Shown here piece by piece: positions 45,041-53,285 of a stretch of DNA of 64,000 nt; positions within the stretch are counted from its first letter, which is position 1; every line of letters begins with the position of its first letter. The stretch is taken from NCBI GenBank assembly GCA_046328715.1, contig JAXLWB010000008.1, positions 62,001 through 126,000 of the forward strand. Direction: 5' to 3'. The position numbers and the translations under genes were made by a program. The notes beneath the pieces were generated by a model that saw nothing but the letters and a program-made list of their open reading frames with translations, had not been told where the DNA came from and made no database searches. The stretch is from JAXLWB01 sp046328715. GTDB taxonomy: Bacteria; Chloroflexota; Anaerolineae; Caldilineales; Caldilineaceae.

Positions 45041-45573
45041 AATGACATTCCTTTTTGAACAGACTTGACAGTTGGAAGAGGCGATGCGACCCGAACTTTG
45101 CCGAAAAGTGGCATGATCACATAATGTTGGAACGAGCTAACAACCCATTGCCAGTGAAGCGCAACATGCAAGCCGATCAAACCTAAGGCGATATTGGCGG
45201 TCGTAGTATGAACCATATGCCAGATGCCGGATTGTGCAAGCTGAATGCCCAGGAACGGCAACGCCGACTTCGAGATCATCAAGCCCGTGAAGACGATCAA
45301 CGTGACGTCGATGAACAACGCCAGGTTGAGAGCGTGATTAATGCGCGTTTGGCTGGGCAGTCGGGAAAAGATGCGCTGAGTTGTGGTAACAATCCAATTC
45401 CAGTGCAACAAAAGATGAGTAATAATTGCTGCGCCAAAGGAGATGCCAAGCCATTCATGAATGGCCATTCCCGTAAAATGCGGGGCCATAACCGTTAGAA
45501 AAGCGATGAAGATGATGCTATCGACGATCAGGTTCATCTGTGTGCTGCTGAGTGATTGCTTTTTCGTATTCAT
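45037..45573 (-). CDS. DUF4405 membrane protein, cytochrome b-like
   Basis: 178 residues from the ATG at 45573 (GAGGAG 5 nt upstream). Four membrane helices with paired His suited to haem b binding: HEWLGISFGAAIITHLLLHWNW and HMVHTTTANIALGLIGLHVALHW. The arrangement resembles cytochrome b561/DUF4405 proteins. Likely a transmembrane electron carrier; partners are unknown apart from the co-translated small membrane protein. It is divergent from the radical SAM gene. Confidence 0.82.
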   Translation of the reverse strand: MNTKKQSLSSTQMNLIVDSIIFIAFLTVMAPHFTGMAIHEWLGISFGAAIITHLLLHWNWIVTTTQRIFSRLPSQTRINHALNLALFIDVTLIVFTGLMISKSALPFLGIQLAQSGIWHMVHTTTANIALGLIGLHVALHWQWVVSSFQHYVIMPLFGKVRVASPLPTVKSVQKGMSL

Positions 45574-45753
45574 ATTTCTCCTCACTTCTATGATTTGATT
45601 CGTGTTTTCATGACTCAGGATAGCGGGCAAATATCGAGAGAATGTCAAGAAGTGCTGCGGAGATTCTATAAATCAGAAATTCATTGTATAATCAGCAAAC
45701 TCAAGCGCCGTTCTTTAGAAGAAGTGCTCAGAAGCCAAAGAGGATTGATAACC

Positions 45754-47094
45754 GTGCGACGAGTTGTTTTGATTCAACCTAAACGAGATGGGCGAATTTT
45801 TGGGAAAGCGCCAGGATCTCCCTACACCTTGATGCGCTTGGCTTCGCTGGTACCTGATGAAATTCCAGTGGAGATTTGGGACGAAAATGTGCGCGATTTG
45901 GATCTGGATAGCGTAGGCGAAGGCGATCTGGTCGGTGTAACTGCGATGACGGTCACCATCGAACGGGCAGAGCAGATTGCGCGGCGTGCCATGAAGCAAG
46001 GCGCTGGCGTGGTGATGGGCGGCGTCCACTCCACCTTGATGCCCGAACACCCGACGACCTTTCCCCACAGCGTCTTTGTCGGCGAGGGCTACTTTACCTG
46101 GCAGCAGTTGATTCAGGATTTTGCCGCCGAAGGTATCAAGGGCATGAAGCCGCGCTATGAGGATATGGAGTGGGCCAATCTGGATGGGATTGCCTGTATC
46201 AGCGACCGAGTCATCCGCATGGTCGACGAGCACAATCACTATTGGACGCCCTATCTGGAGATCACGCGTGGCTGTCCGCGCAATTGTTCCTTCTGCACGG
46301 CGATTCGTGTCAGTGGGCAGAAGATGCGCCTACGCCCGATCGACGAGGTGATTGACGAAATTCAGCGCCGCCGCTTGAGTCGTTTCTTCCTGACCGACGA
46401 CAATTTCGGGCTCAACTTCAGCATCGATCCGCACTATTGCGCCAATCTTTTTGAGGCGTTGAGCAAACTCAAACTCAACGGTTGGACATGCCAATCCGAG
46501 ATGAGCATTGCCAAGTTTCCGGAGTTATTAGAGATGAGTGTCGCCTCCCATCTCGACAAACATTTTATCGGTTTTGAAAGCGTTAACCCCGACAATCGGC
46601 GTTCGTTGGGAGGCAAGGCCAAAGGCGTCGCCTCCAGTGCTCACGAAGCAGTGAAAACGATTCGTAACTTGGGGGTCGGTGTGGTTGGTCTGTTTGTTAC
46701 CGGATTTGACGAGGATACGCCAGCCACCTTCCAGGCGACCTGGGATTTTATTCGCAACAGCGATTTGGACAGTGCAAGCGTAACGGTGCTGACCCCCTAC
46801 CCTGGCACGCCCTTCCGCCAACAACTGCTCGACGAAGGGCGGCTGCTTGATTCGCCTTGGAGTCACTACGATACGGCCCACGTTACCTTCCAGCCCAAGA
46901 ACTTTACCGCCGAGGGGCTGCGTGATGCCTACGATTGGCTCTGTCGCAAAGTCTATAGCCCCATGCAGATTGCTCGCCGCGGCATTAATACCCTCAGCCG
47001 CTACCCCGTGGCCAAGATGGGACAGAAAGCCTTTGGGGCTTTTAGCACCGATTACGGCTACCGCAGGACATATGCGTACCGCTACTTGATCTAG
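45754..47094 (+). CDS. B12-binding-domain radical SAM enzyme
   Basis: 446 residues, GTG start at 45754 with AGAGGA about 9 nt upstream; the open frame continues further upstream but overlaps the divergent gene's start region. Residues 1-140 form a cobalamin-binding-type domain (VVLIQPKRDGRIFGKAPG, GVTAMTVTIERAEQIA, GVVMGGVHSTLMPEH). The radical SAM domain follows with the [4Fe-4S] motif CPRNCSFC (about residue 180), TDDNFGLN and HFIGFESVNPDNRRSLG. The class includes methyltransferases and hopanoid or chlorophyll-modifying enzymes. Product unknown. Confidence 0.9.
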   Translation: MRRVVLIQPKRDGRIFGKAPGSPYTLMRLASLVPDEIPVEIWDENVRDLDLDSVGEGDLVGVTAMTVTIERAEQIARRAMKQGAGVVMGGVHSTLMPEHPTTFPHSVFVGEGYFTWQQLIQDFAAEGIKGMKPRYEDMEWANLDGIACISDRVIRMVDEHNHYWTPYLEITRGCPRNCSFCTAIRVSGQKMRLRPIDEVIDEIQRRRLSRFFLTDDNFGLNFSIDPHYCANLFEALSKLKLNGWTCQSEMSIAKFPELLEMSVASHLDKHFIGFESVNPDNRRSLGGKAKGVASSAHEAVKTIRNLGVGVVGLFVTGFDEDTPATFQATWDFIRNSDLDSASVTVLTPYPGTPFRQQLLDEGRLLDSPWSHYDTAHVTFQPKNFTAEGLRDAYDWLCRKVYSPMQIARRGINTLSRYPVAKMGQKAFGAFSTDYGYRRTYAYRYLI

Positions 47095-47096
47095 AA

Positions 47097-47182
47097 GTCA
47101 GTGGGACAGTAGGACAGTGAGACAGTGAATCAGTGGTCTTATGCACTGTCTTACTGTTCCACTGATTCACTGTCCTACTGAC
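47097..47182. repeat. Word hairpin, GGACAGTA family (copy 5)
   Basis: 39-nt left array (GTCAGTG-GGACAGTA-GGACAGTG-AGACAGTG-AATCAGTG) and 39-nt right array of the complementary words in different order, between convergent genes. It starts 2 nt after the radical SAM stop. The HAD stop codon TAG (47175-47177, minus) is inside a repeat word. Confidence 0.8.
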
Positions 47183-47846
47183 ACACTTTCAACATCTCCC
47201 AGGTTAACTCTTCTAAATTGCCAACGGGTAGACAAGGCCCACCTTTGGCTTTGGCCAGGACGCTGTCTAGCCTGCCATCGTGCGCCAGGTCGCCGACGAC
47301 TACGCAAGCCATGCCAGCGCGCATGGCCGCCTCGACTCCGGCTGGGCTATCTTCCATGACTAGGCACTGCTCTGGTTTCATTTGCAACGAAGCAGCGGCG
47401 TTGAGAAAAATGGCAGGATGCGGCTTGCCCTCGGGCAGATAATAGCCACTCAGGATAGCGTGGAAAAAGTCCTCCAAGTGTAACGCTCGAACTCCAGCCA
47501 CAAGATTTGCCATCGGTCCCGACGAGGCCATTACCTGCGCGATGTGTGCTTCATGAAAATGTACCATCCACTCCAACACACCAGGCAGCGGCTTAAAATC
47601 GGGTGTCTGCGCCAGGATTTCGCGAAACAGCGCTTCTTTGCGCCGTGAAAAGGCTGCGATCTCGTTTTTCGGCAGATTGGGCAGAAACATCGGAATAATT
47701 TGTGAATTGATGCGCCCGAAGCCGCGCATGAAATCCGCAAAGGTGTGTTGGATGCCGTAGTCCAAAAAGCAGATGCGCCACGACTCATAATGTTGTTGCG
47801 TTGTGTCGGCGATGGTGCCGTCAAAATCCCATAAAATTGCTTGCAT
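47175..47846 (-). CDS. HAD-superfamily hydrolase (beta-phosphoglucomutase/phosphatase-like)
   Basis: 223 residues from the ATG at 47846. Motif I nucleophile Asp in LWDFDGTIADT, motif II Ser in VMASSGPMANL, motif III Lys in LPEGKPHPAIFLNAA, motif IV acidic pair in CLVMEDSPAGVEAAM. The cap helices (residues 20-90) are of the C1 type. Phosphatase or phosphomutase on a small sugar phosphate. The gene end runs into the word hairpin. Confidence 0.92.
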   Translation of the reverse strand: MQAILWDFDGTIADTTQQHYESWRICFLDYGIQHTFADFMRGFGRINSQIIPMFLPNLPKNEIAAFSRRKEALFREILAQTPDFKPLPGVLEWMVHFHEAHIAQVMASSGPMANLVAGVRALHLEDFFHAILSGYYLPEGKPHPAIFLNAAASLQMKPEQCLVMEDSPAGVEAAMRAGMACVVVGDLAHDGRLDSVLAKAKGGPCLPVGNLEELTWEMLKVCQ

Positions 47847-47938
47847 ATGCGATATTATTCTAGTCCATGTTTGACGTACGTTGATCCATTGCAAAAGCCG
47901 CACAAATCATATATCATGCTGCACACAAAACCCCAAAA

Positions 47939-48015
47939 GGTGACAAGATGACAGGATGAAGGGATGACAGGATGACAAGACATACAATCTCATCTTGTCT
48001 TTTCGTCTTCTTGTC
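47939..48015. repeat. Word hairpin, GATGACAR family (copy 2)
   Basis: Left GGTGACAA-GATGACAG-GATGAAGG-GATGACAG-GATGACAA, 8-nt period, and right CATCTTGTCTTTTCGTCTTCTTGTCGTCCCTTCT. It sits in the divergent gap between the HAD and PhyH genes, so it is an exception to the usual 3'-end placement. Confidence 0.7.
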
Positions 48016-48052
48016 GTCCCTTCTTTAATCAGAGAGTAAAAAGGAGAGACTC

Positions 48053-48844
48053 ATGCTAACAGAGGCACAAATTGCTCAATTCCATGCCAATGGCTTTCTC
48101 AACGGCGGCCAGGTATTGACTGACGACGAAGTAGAGGCGCTGCGCAACGAGGTGATGCGCACCATCGACGAGCGCGAACGGACGGATATCAAACAGCCAG
48201 TGCTCTGCCGCAATTTGTCGCGTGATCAGGGTTCACCCGTCTGGCAGATCGTCAATATTTGGATGTCCAGTGATCCCTTCCACAAGCTGATCTCGCATCC
48301 CAAGATCACCAAAATGATGGCGCAGTTGACCAATGCTACAGAACTGCGCATCTGGCATGATCAAATTCAATACAAGCCGGCAGCTATCGGCGGTGTCAAC
48401 ATGTGGCACCAGGATGCACCCTACTGGCCAATCATTGCCCCAATGACCGAAGTCACCGCTTGGGTAGCGCTGGACGATGCTGATCTGGAAAATGGTTGTA
48501 TGAGCATGGTCCCCGGCACACACCTTTGGGGTAATACAATTGACTTCCTGCATACTCTCAAGAACTTCGAAGACATGCCCAACAGCTATGAAGGGCGCGA
48601 GGTAAAGGTCACGGTCTGCCCAGTCAAGAAGGGCGAAGTTCACTTCCATCATGCACTCACCTGGCATGGATCGAGTGCCAATGTCAGCGGACGACCCCGA
48701 CGTGCCATTGCCTTGCACTACATGTCACAAGATACACGCTATGTGGCCAGCGGCAACCACCCCATGAAGGAGTTCGTCACCGTGGCCGACGGTGAAAAGA
48801 TGAAAGGCGAAGCCTTCCCCATGGTCTATCCCACCGTAGAATAG
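48053..48844 (+). CDS. Phytanoyl-CoA dioxygenase (PhyH)-family protein
   Basis: 263 residues, RBS GGAGA before the ATG. Fe(II)/2-oxoglutarate oxygenase fold: HxD in NMWHQDAPYWP (about residue 117) and distal His in FHHALTWHGSSANVSG, followed by the 2-oxoglutarate Arg in RPRRAIALHYM. The facial triad is intact. Substrates in this family range from phytanoyl-CoA to small hydroxylated metabolites; unknown here. The stop TAG merges with the GAGATTGG repeat. Confidence 0.9.
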   Translation: MLTEAQIAQFHANGFLNGGQVLTDDEVEALRNEVMRTIDERERTDIKQPVLCRNLSRDQGSPVWQIVNIWMSSDPFHKLISHPKITKMMAQLTNATELRIWHDQIQYKPAAIGGVNMWHQDAPYWPIIAPMTEVTAWVALDDADLENGCMSMVPGTHLWGNTIDFLHTLKNFEDMPNSYEGREVKVTVCPVKKGEVHFHHALTWHGSSANVSGRPRRAIALHYMSQDTRYVASGNHPMKEFVTVADGEKMKGEAFPMVYPTVE

Positions 48845-48929
48845 AGATTGGAGAATAGAGAGTAGAGATTGGGAGCTTAGCAATCTTCTCGGTATAATGA
48901 GTTATGACTCTCCAATCTCTAATCTCTTT
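48842..48929. repeat. Word hairpin, GAGATTGG family (copy 5)
   Basis: The left array TAGAGATTGGAGAATAGAGAGTAGAGATTGG (from 48842) includes the PhyH stop codon. The right array CTCTCCAATCTCTAATCTCTT ends 6 bp before the next start. A TATAAT lies in the loop (about 48893), so the following gene's promoter may sit inside the hairpin. Confidence 0.65.
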
Positions 48930-48934
48930 TGTCC

Positions 48935-49948
48935 ATGCTCGATATTGAACAAGCCGACCAACTCCTTGAATATTTGACTGCTACCAAGCGCATCGAAGCA
49001 GGTGAACGCCCGCTTTTTCGCGTCTTACCCGGCGGCGTTTCGAATCGTACCGTTTGGGTCGAACGGCCAAATGGAGAAACCTGGGTCTTGAAACAGGCGC
49101 TGGAAAAGCTGCGCGTCAAGGTTGATTGGTTCAGCAGCCCGGAACGCATCCATCGCGAAGCGTTGGGAATGCGCTGGCTTTTGCAATTGGCCCCGCCTGG
49201 CACCATCACTCCCCTGATCTTCGAAGATTTCGACGAACACATCCTGGCCATGCAGGCTGTGCTGATGCCACATACCAACTGGAAGTCGATGTTGCTAGCC
49301 GGCGATCTGCAACTGGCACATATCATCCAGTTTGCCGAATTGCTGGGAACTGTCCATCGTAATGCCTGGCAGCAGCGCGCCCAACTGGAAACGTTATTTG
49401 CCGATCGAGTTTTTTTCGAATCGCTGCGATTGGAGCCATACTATGCATATACGGCGTGGGAAGTCTCCGAGGCGTCATCCTTTCTACTCGCATTGATTGA
49501 AGAGACCCGAGAACGACGACAAAGTCTGGTGCATGGGGATTACAGTCCCAAGAACGTCTTGGTCTATCAGGATCGGTTGATTCTACTTGACCACGAAGTA
49601 ATTCACTGGGGCGATCCGGCCTTTGATCTTGGCTTTGCCATGACGCATTTGTTTAGCAAGGCGCATCATCTGACCAGACAGCGTCAAGCCTTTGGTCAGG
49701 CTGTGCTGCAATTTTGGCGCAGCTATTGCGCAGCGTTGGGTGATACCGAATGGATCACAGATTTAGAGGCCCGCGCCATTCGTCATACACTTGGCTGTTT
49801 ACTGGCGCGTGTGGCGGGTCGCTCCCCGCTGGAATACCTAAGCGAAGCGGAACGAAAACGCCAACAGCGAGCCACACTCAACCTGATCAAACACCCGCCC
49901 TATTCCGTAATCGAATTAATGCGAAGTTTTCTGGAAGCTCTTGATTAA
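48935..49948 (+). CDS. Phosphotransferase (APH / methylthioribose kinase-like)
   Basis: 337 residues from the ATG at 48935. Protein-kinase-like small-molecule kinase: ATP Lys in ETWVLKQALEKL, catalytic loop LVHGDYSPKNVLV (Asp base), metal Asp in LILLDHEVIHWGDPAFDLGF. It resembles aminoglycoside/choline/methylthioribose kinases. Substrate unknown. A metallophosphoesterase gene begins 2 bp after its stop, suggesting a kinase/phosphatase pair. Confidence 0.86.
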   Translation: MLDIEQADQLLEYLTATKRIEAGERPLFRVLPGGVSNRTVWVERPNGETWVLKQALEKLRVKVDWFSSPERIHREALGMRWLLQLAPPGTITPLIFEDFDEHILAMQAVLMPHTNWKSMLLAGDLQLAHIIQFAELLGTVHRNAWQQRAQLETLFADRVFFESLRLEPYYAYTAWEVSEASSFLLALIEETRERRQSLVHGDYSPKNVLVYQDRLILLDHEVIHWGDPAFDLGFAMTHLFSKAHHLTRQRQAFGQAVLQFWRSYCAALGDTEWITDLEARAIRHTLGCLLARVAGRSPLEYLSEAERKRQQRATLNLIKHPPYSVIELMRSFLEALD

Positions 49949-49950
49949 TC

Positions 49951-50760
49951 ATGCGTGTACTGGTCATTTCTGACATTCATGCCAATCTGGTTGCACTCGA
50001 AAGTGTACTGAGTGCCGCAGCAGGCCGTTACGATACTATTTGGTGTTTAGGCGATGTCGTCGGTTACGGACCTCGACCCAACGAATGTGTGGCGTTGATT
50101 CAACAGTATGCGTCGCTTTGCGTCATGGGCAACCACGATTGGGTGGCCGTCGATCTGCCTGGTGTCGACTTTGATCAGTTCAACGAGTATGCCCGGCAGG
50201 CGATGTTCTGGACGCGTGAAGAGTTAAATGCGACCAGTCGTGACTTTCTGCTCCACTTGCCTACTATGCCGCTTCACCCGGTTGCAGAGCGCTCTGTGTT
50301 GGTCACCCATGCCAGCCCACGTAAGCCGGTTTGGGAATACATCGATTCACCGGAGATTGCACTCGCCAATTTTCTTGTCTTTGATGAGGAAATCTGTCTG
50401 TTCGGTCATTCGCATGTCCAAATGTTTGGACTTTGGCGCCCCCTCACAGACCAAATGATCGACCGTCGTTATGTAGCCGTGGACAAACAACGCAAGGCGA
50501 TGGTCGAATTGTTGCTTCCGCCTGAAATCGGCTCCGTACTCAAATTAGAAACGGACTCAACCTTCCGCTTGCTGCTCAACCCTGGCAGTGTGGGCCAGCC
50601 GCGCGACGAAGATCCGCGGGCAGCCTTCGCCATCTTTGATCTCAATGCAATGACCTGGCAATTTGAACGGGTGGAGTATCGTATCGAAGAGACCCAACGC
50701 CAGATGCGTAAGGCTCGGCTTCCAAAGGAGCTGATCGAACGATTGAGCTTTGGGTATTAA
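49951..50760 (+). CDS. Metallophosphoesterase (YfcE/calcineurin-like)
   Basis: 269 residues. Five metallophosphatase motifs are visible: ISDIHANLVAL, LGDVVGYGPRPN, VMGNHDWVAVD, VTHASPRKP and LFGHSHVQ. Dinuclear metal phosphodiesterase/phosphatase of unknown substrate, probably cytoplasmic. Tightly coupled to the kinase gene upstream. Confidence 0.92.
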   Translation: MRVLVISDIHANLVALESVLSAAAGRYDTIWCLGDVVGYGPRPNECVALIQQYASLCVMGNHDWVAVDLPGVDFDQFNEYARQAMFWTREELNATSRDFLLHLPTMPLHPVAERSVLVTHASPRKPVWEYIDSPEIALANFLVFDEEICLFGHSHVQMFGLWRPLTDQMIDRRYVAVDKQRKAMVELLLPPEIGSVLKLETDSTFRLLLNPGSVGQPRDEDPRAAFAIFDLNAMTWQFERVEYRIEETQRQMRKARLPKELIERLSFGY

Positions 50761-50788
50761 CAGTATCAGGTTGATTCATCCTATTACC

Positions 50789-50850
50789 TTGTGACCCGTG
50801 ATGCGTGTCCGTGAAATTTCCCGCTTACTTTCACGAATCACGAGTCACAA
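50789..50850. repeat. Word hairpin, CGTGACTC family
   Basis: Left TTGTGACCCGTGATGCGTG-TCCGTGAAA and right TTTCACGAATCACGAGTCACAA. 7-8 nt periodic words, 28 nt after the phosphoesterase stop and 10 nt before the enolase-like start. Confidence 0.65.
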
Positions 50851-50860
50851 ATCATCCACT

Positions 50861-52129
50861 ATGTTCCAGATAAAACGACTGCAAGCACGAGAAATTCTAG
50901 ACAGCCGCGGGCGTCCGACGGTTTGGGCACGTTGTGAATTGCGCAGCGGCGCAGTGGCGGCAGTTTCTGTTCCTTCGGGAGCCTCTACAGGAGCAGCCGA
51001 GGCATGGGAATTGCGCGATGGCGATCCTCAACGCTATCGGGGACTCGGCTGCCGCCAAGCCGTCGCCCATATTGAGGGCGAGATCCAGCGCACGCTGACA
51101 GGCTGTACAATAGAAGGTCAGCAAGAATTAGACAGCATTCTGGTTGCGTTGGATGGCACGCTCAACAAGGCTCGTTTGGGTGCGAATGCATTGTTGGCAG
51201 TCTCATTGGCCTTTGCCCGCGTTTGTGCCGTAGAAGAAGGCATTCCGCTCTATCAACACTTCGCCAATCTGTTGGGCCAACCGTTGCGTACACTACCACG
51301 TCTCACCATCAATCTGTTCAGCGGTGGCAAACATGCAGGCGGACAAGCGCCGATCCAGGATGTTTTGATCGTTCCTGCTGCTGCCACGACGATCGACGAA
51401 GGAATGGCGACCACCTATGCGGTTTATCAGTCAGCGGCAGCGCTAATCAAACGCAAGTATGGTGCTCGTGCCCTCACCGCTGATGAAGGTGGGCTGGCCC
51501 CTGACTTTGTGGATGCCGAGTCGATGTTGGGTGATGCGGTGCAGGCGATTCAGGAGGCTGGTTTTGCCCCAGGAAGTCAGGTGGCACTGGCGGTTGACGT
51601 GGCTTCGAGCCATTTCTTTGTGGATGGTCACTATCAACTTGACACAACACTCACCACACAACAGATGATCGAGACACTGGCTGCCTGGGTTGAGCGTTAT
51701 CCAATTGTGAGTGTGGAAGATGGGTTGGCAGAGGATGCCTGGGCGGATTGGCCACAGTTGCGTCAACAGCTTGGTCAGCGGGCCTTGGTGCTGGGCGATG
51801 ATTTTCTGTGCACTAACCCACAACGAATCCGACGCGCAATTGAGACCAACGCTGCCAATGCGCTGCTCCTCAAAGTCAACCAAATCGGTAGCTTAAGCGA
51901 GGCAATGCAGTCGTTACAGCTTGCCCGCAACGCAGGCTGGAAGGTGACCATCAGCGCTCGCAGCGGCGAAACCGAGGATGACTGGTTAGCTGATCTCGCC
52001 GTCGGCTGGGCAGGCGACCAGATCAAGGTCGGCTCCATCACCCATTCGGAGCGGCTGGCCAAGTACAATCGACTGTTACAAATTGAATCAGAAACGGGGC
52101 TGTCAGTAGTGAAATGGCCCTTATCTTGA
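50861..52129 (+). CDS. Enolase-like protein with altered catalytic residues
   Basis: 422 residues from the ATG at 50861, full enolase length and fold. Metal ligands Asp245 (ALAVDVASS), Glu286 (SVEDGLAED) and Asp313 (VLGDDFLCTN) are present. Lys338 (LLKVNQIG), Glu209 (TADEGG), His158 (GGKHAGG) and Lys389 (IKVGS) are present. Two positions differ from true enolase: the residue equal to yeast Glu168 is Asp167 (PIQDVLI instead of LQEFMI), and the residue equal to yeast His373 is Ala366 (SARSGETED instead of SHRSGETED). It is therefore either a divergent enolase or an enolase-superfamily paralogue with a changed reaction. A zinc dehydrogenase follows. Confidence 0.88.
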   Translation: MFQIKRLQAREILDSRGRPTVWARCELRSGAVAAVSVPSGASTGAAEAWELRDGDPQRYRGLGCRQAVAHIEGEIQRTLTGCTIEGQQELDSILVALDGTLNKARLGANALLAVSLAFARVCAVEEGIPLYQHFANLLGQPLRTLPRLTINLFSGGKHAGGQAPIQDVLIVPAAATTIDEGMATTYAVYQSAAALIKRKYGARALTADEGGLAPDFVDAESMLGDAVQAIQEAGFAPGSQVALAVDVASSHFFVDGHYQLDTTLTTQQMIETLAAWVERYPIVSVEDGLAEDAWADWPQLRQQLGQRALVLGDDFLCTNPQRIRRAIETNAANALLLKVNQIGSLSEAMQSLQLARNAGWKVTISARSGETEDDWLADLAVGWAGDQIKVGSITHSERLAKYNRLLQIESETGLSVVKWPLS

Positions 52130-52130
52130 C

Positions 52131-52197
52131 CGGGTGACAAGAAAATTCGCCTTATCGCCTTGTCACCTTGTCATCTCTTCCTCCCTTCATCTTGTCA
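52131..52197. repeat. Word hairpin, GATGACAR family (copy 3)
   Basis: GGTGACAAG (52133-52141) pairs with CTTGTCACC (52159-52167), and further CTTGTCATCTCTTCCTCCCTTCATCTTGTC words follow. It is more asymmetric than other copies: the right array is longer than the left. It starts 2 nt after the enolase-like stop. Confidence 0.6.
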
Positions 52198-52215
52198 AAC
52201 TTACGGAGTAGAACA

Positions 52216-53241
52216 ATGAACGCACTTGTATGGGAAGCCCCGCGTGTAATGAATTTGCGCCAACAACCTGAGCCAACCACCAAACCGGACGAGGTCTTGG
52301 TCAAGGTGAGCTATGGTGGGATTTGTGGTTCGGAACTGAGTGGCTATTTGGGACACAACGCCTTGCGCAAGCCACCGTTGGTGATGGGCCATGAATTCTC
52401 TGGCACAATTGCTGAAATTGGCAGTGCAGCAGCCCAACAATTTCCGAAGTTTCAAACCGGCCAGGAAGTGACAGTCAACCCGATTGTCTTCTGCGGTGAA
52501 TGTGAATATTGCCACTCCAACCTGGAGCATCTCTGCCCGAAGCGTGGCGTAATCGGCGCACACCGCCCAGGTGCCTATGCTGACTATGTCGCTGTGCCAG
52601 CCAACCTGGTTCATGTGCTCCCCTCCACACTCGATTTGCGCAGTGCAGCTTTGACTGAACCAGTCGGTGTGGCGGTTCGTATTGCAAATTTAATCGGTGA
52701 TATGCAAGGGCAAACAGTCTTGATCGCTGGGGCGGGACCGATTGGTTTGCTAACGCTGCAAATGGTCAAACTACGTGGTGCGCAGAACACCTTTATCACC
52801 GACCTCAGCCCTGAGCGGCGAGCGATGGCAGAAAAGCTCGGTGGCATTGTACTCGATCCTAAAGTGGTGGATGTGGTACAGACGATCCGCCAGGCAACCG
52901 ATGGTCGTGGTGCTGTTGCCACCGTCGATGCCGTAGGGGTCTTTGCCACACGGCAACAGTGTGTATCTGCAACACGCTCAAACGGAACGATGATTCTCAG
53001 TGGGTTACATGAGGAAGTTGGACAGATGCCCGCGGCAGAGATTATTCGTCGCGAGATCAACGTTAAAGGCAGCTTTGCCTATTCGCACCGTGATTTTGAT
53101 GAAGGGCTGCAACTGCTCGCCGATGGCAAAATTCACCTTGATCCGTGGATTGTTGAGGCCCCGCTTGCGGAGGGTGGTCACTGGTTTGACCGATTGGTGG
53201 ATGGAGAGGGAAGTGTGGCCAAAGTGCTATTGGTACCATAG
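52216..53241 (+). CDS. Zinc-dependent alcohol/polyol dehydrogenase
   Basis: 341 residues from the ATG at 52216 (GGAG 8 nt upstream). MDR family: catalytic zinc ligands in GGICGSELSG and MGHEFSGTI, the structural-zinc loop CGECEYCHSNLEHLC and NAD-binding GAGPIGLLTLQ. Similar to sorbitol, galactitol-1-phosphate and threonine dehydrogenases. The neighbouring enolase-like and kinase/phosphatase genes suggest polyol or sugar metabolism. A terminator follows directly after the stop. Confidence 0.92.
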   Translation: MNALVWEAPRVMNLRQQPEPTTKPDEVLVKVSYGGICGSELSGYLGHNALRKPPLVMGHEFSGTIAEIGSAAAQQFPKFQTGQEVTVNPIVFCGECEYCHSNLEHLCPKRGVIGAHRPGAYADYVAVPANLVHVLPSTLDLRSAALTEPVGVAVRIANLIGDMQGQTVLIAGAGPIGLLTLQMVKLRGAQNTFITDLSPERRAMAEKLGGIVLDPKVVDVVQTIRQATDGRGAVATVDAVGVFATRQQCVSATRSNGTMILSGLHEEVGQMPAAEIIRREINVKGSFAYSHRDFDEGLQLLADGKIHLDPWIVEAPLAEGGHWFDRLVDGEGSVAKVLLVP

Positions 53242-53242
53242 G

Positions 53243-53282
53243 AAACAGTGTCAGTCACTCTTTGAGCGACTGACACTGTTTT
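53243..53282. terminator. Bidirectional terminator between dehydrogenase and PD40 protein genes
   Basis: Arms AAACAGTGTCAGTCACTC (53243-53260) and GAGCGACTGACACTGTTT (53265-53282) with one mismatch, flanked by TTATTT on the plus side. It serves two convergent genes that end at 53241 and 53286. Confidence 0.88.
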
Positions 53283-53285
53283 ATT

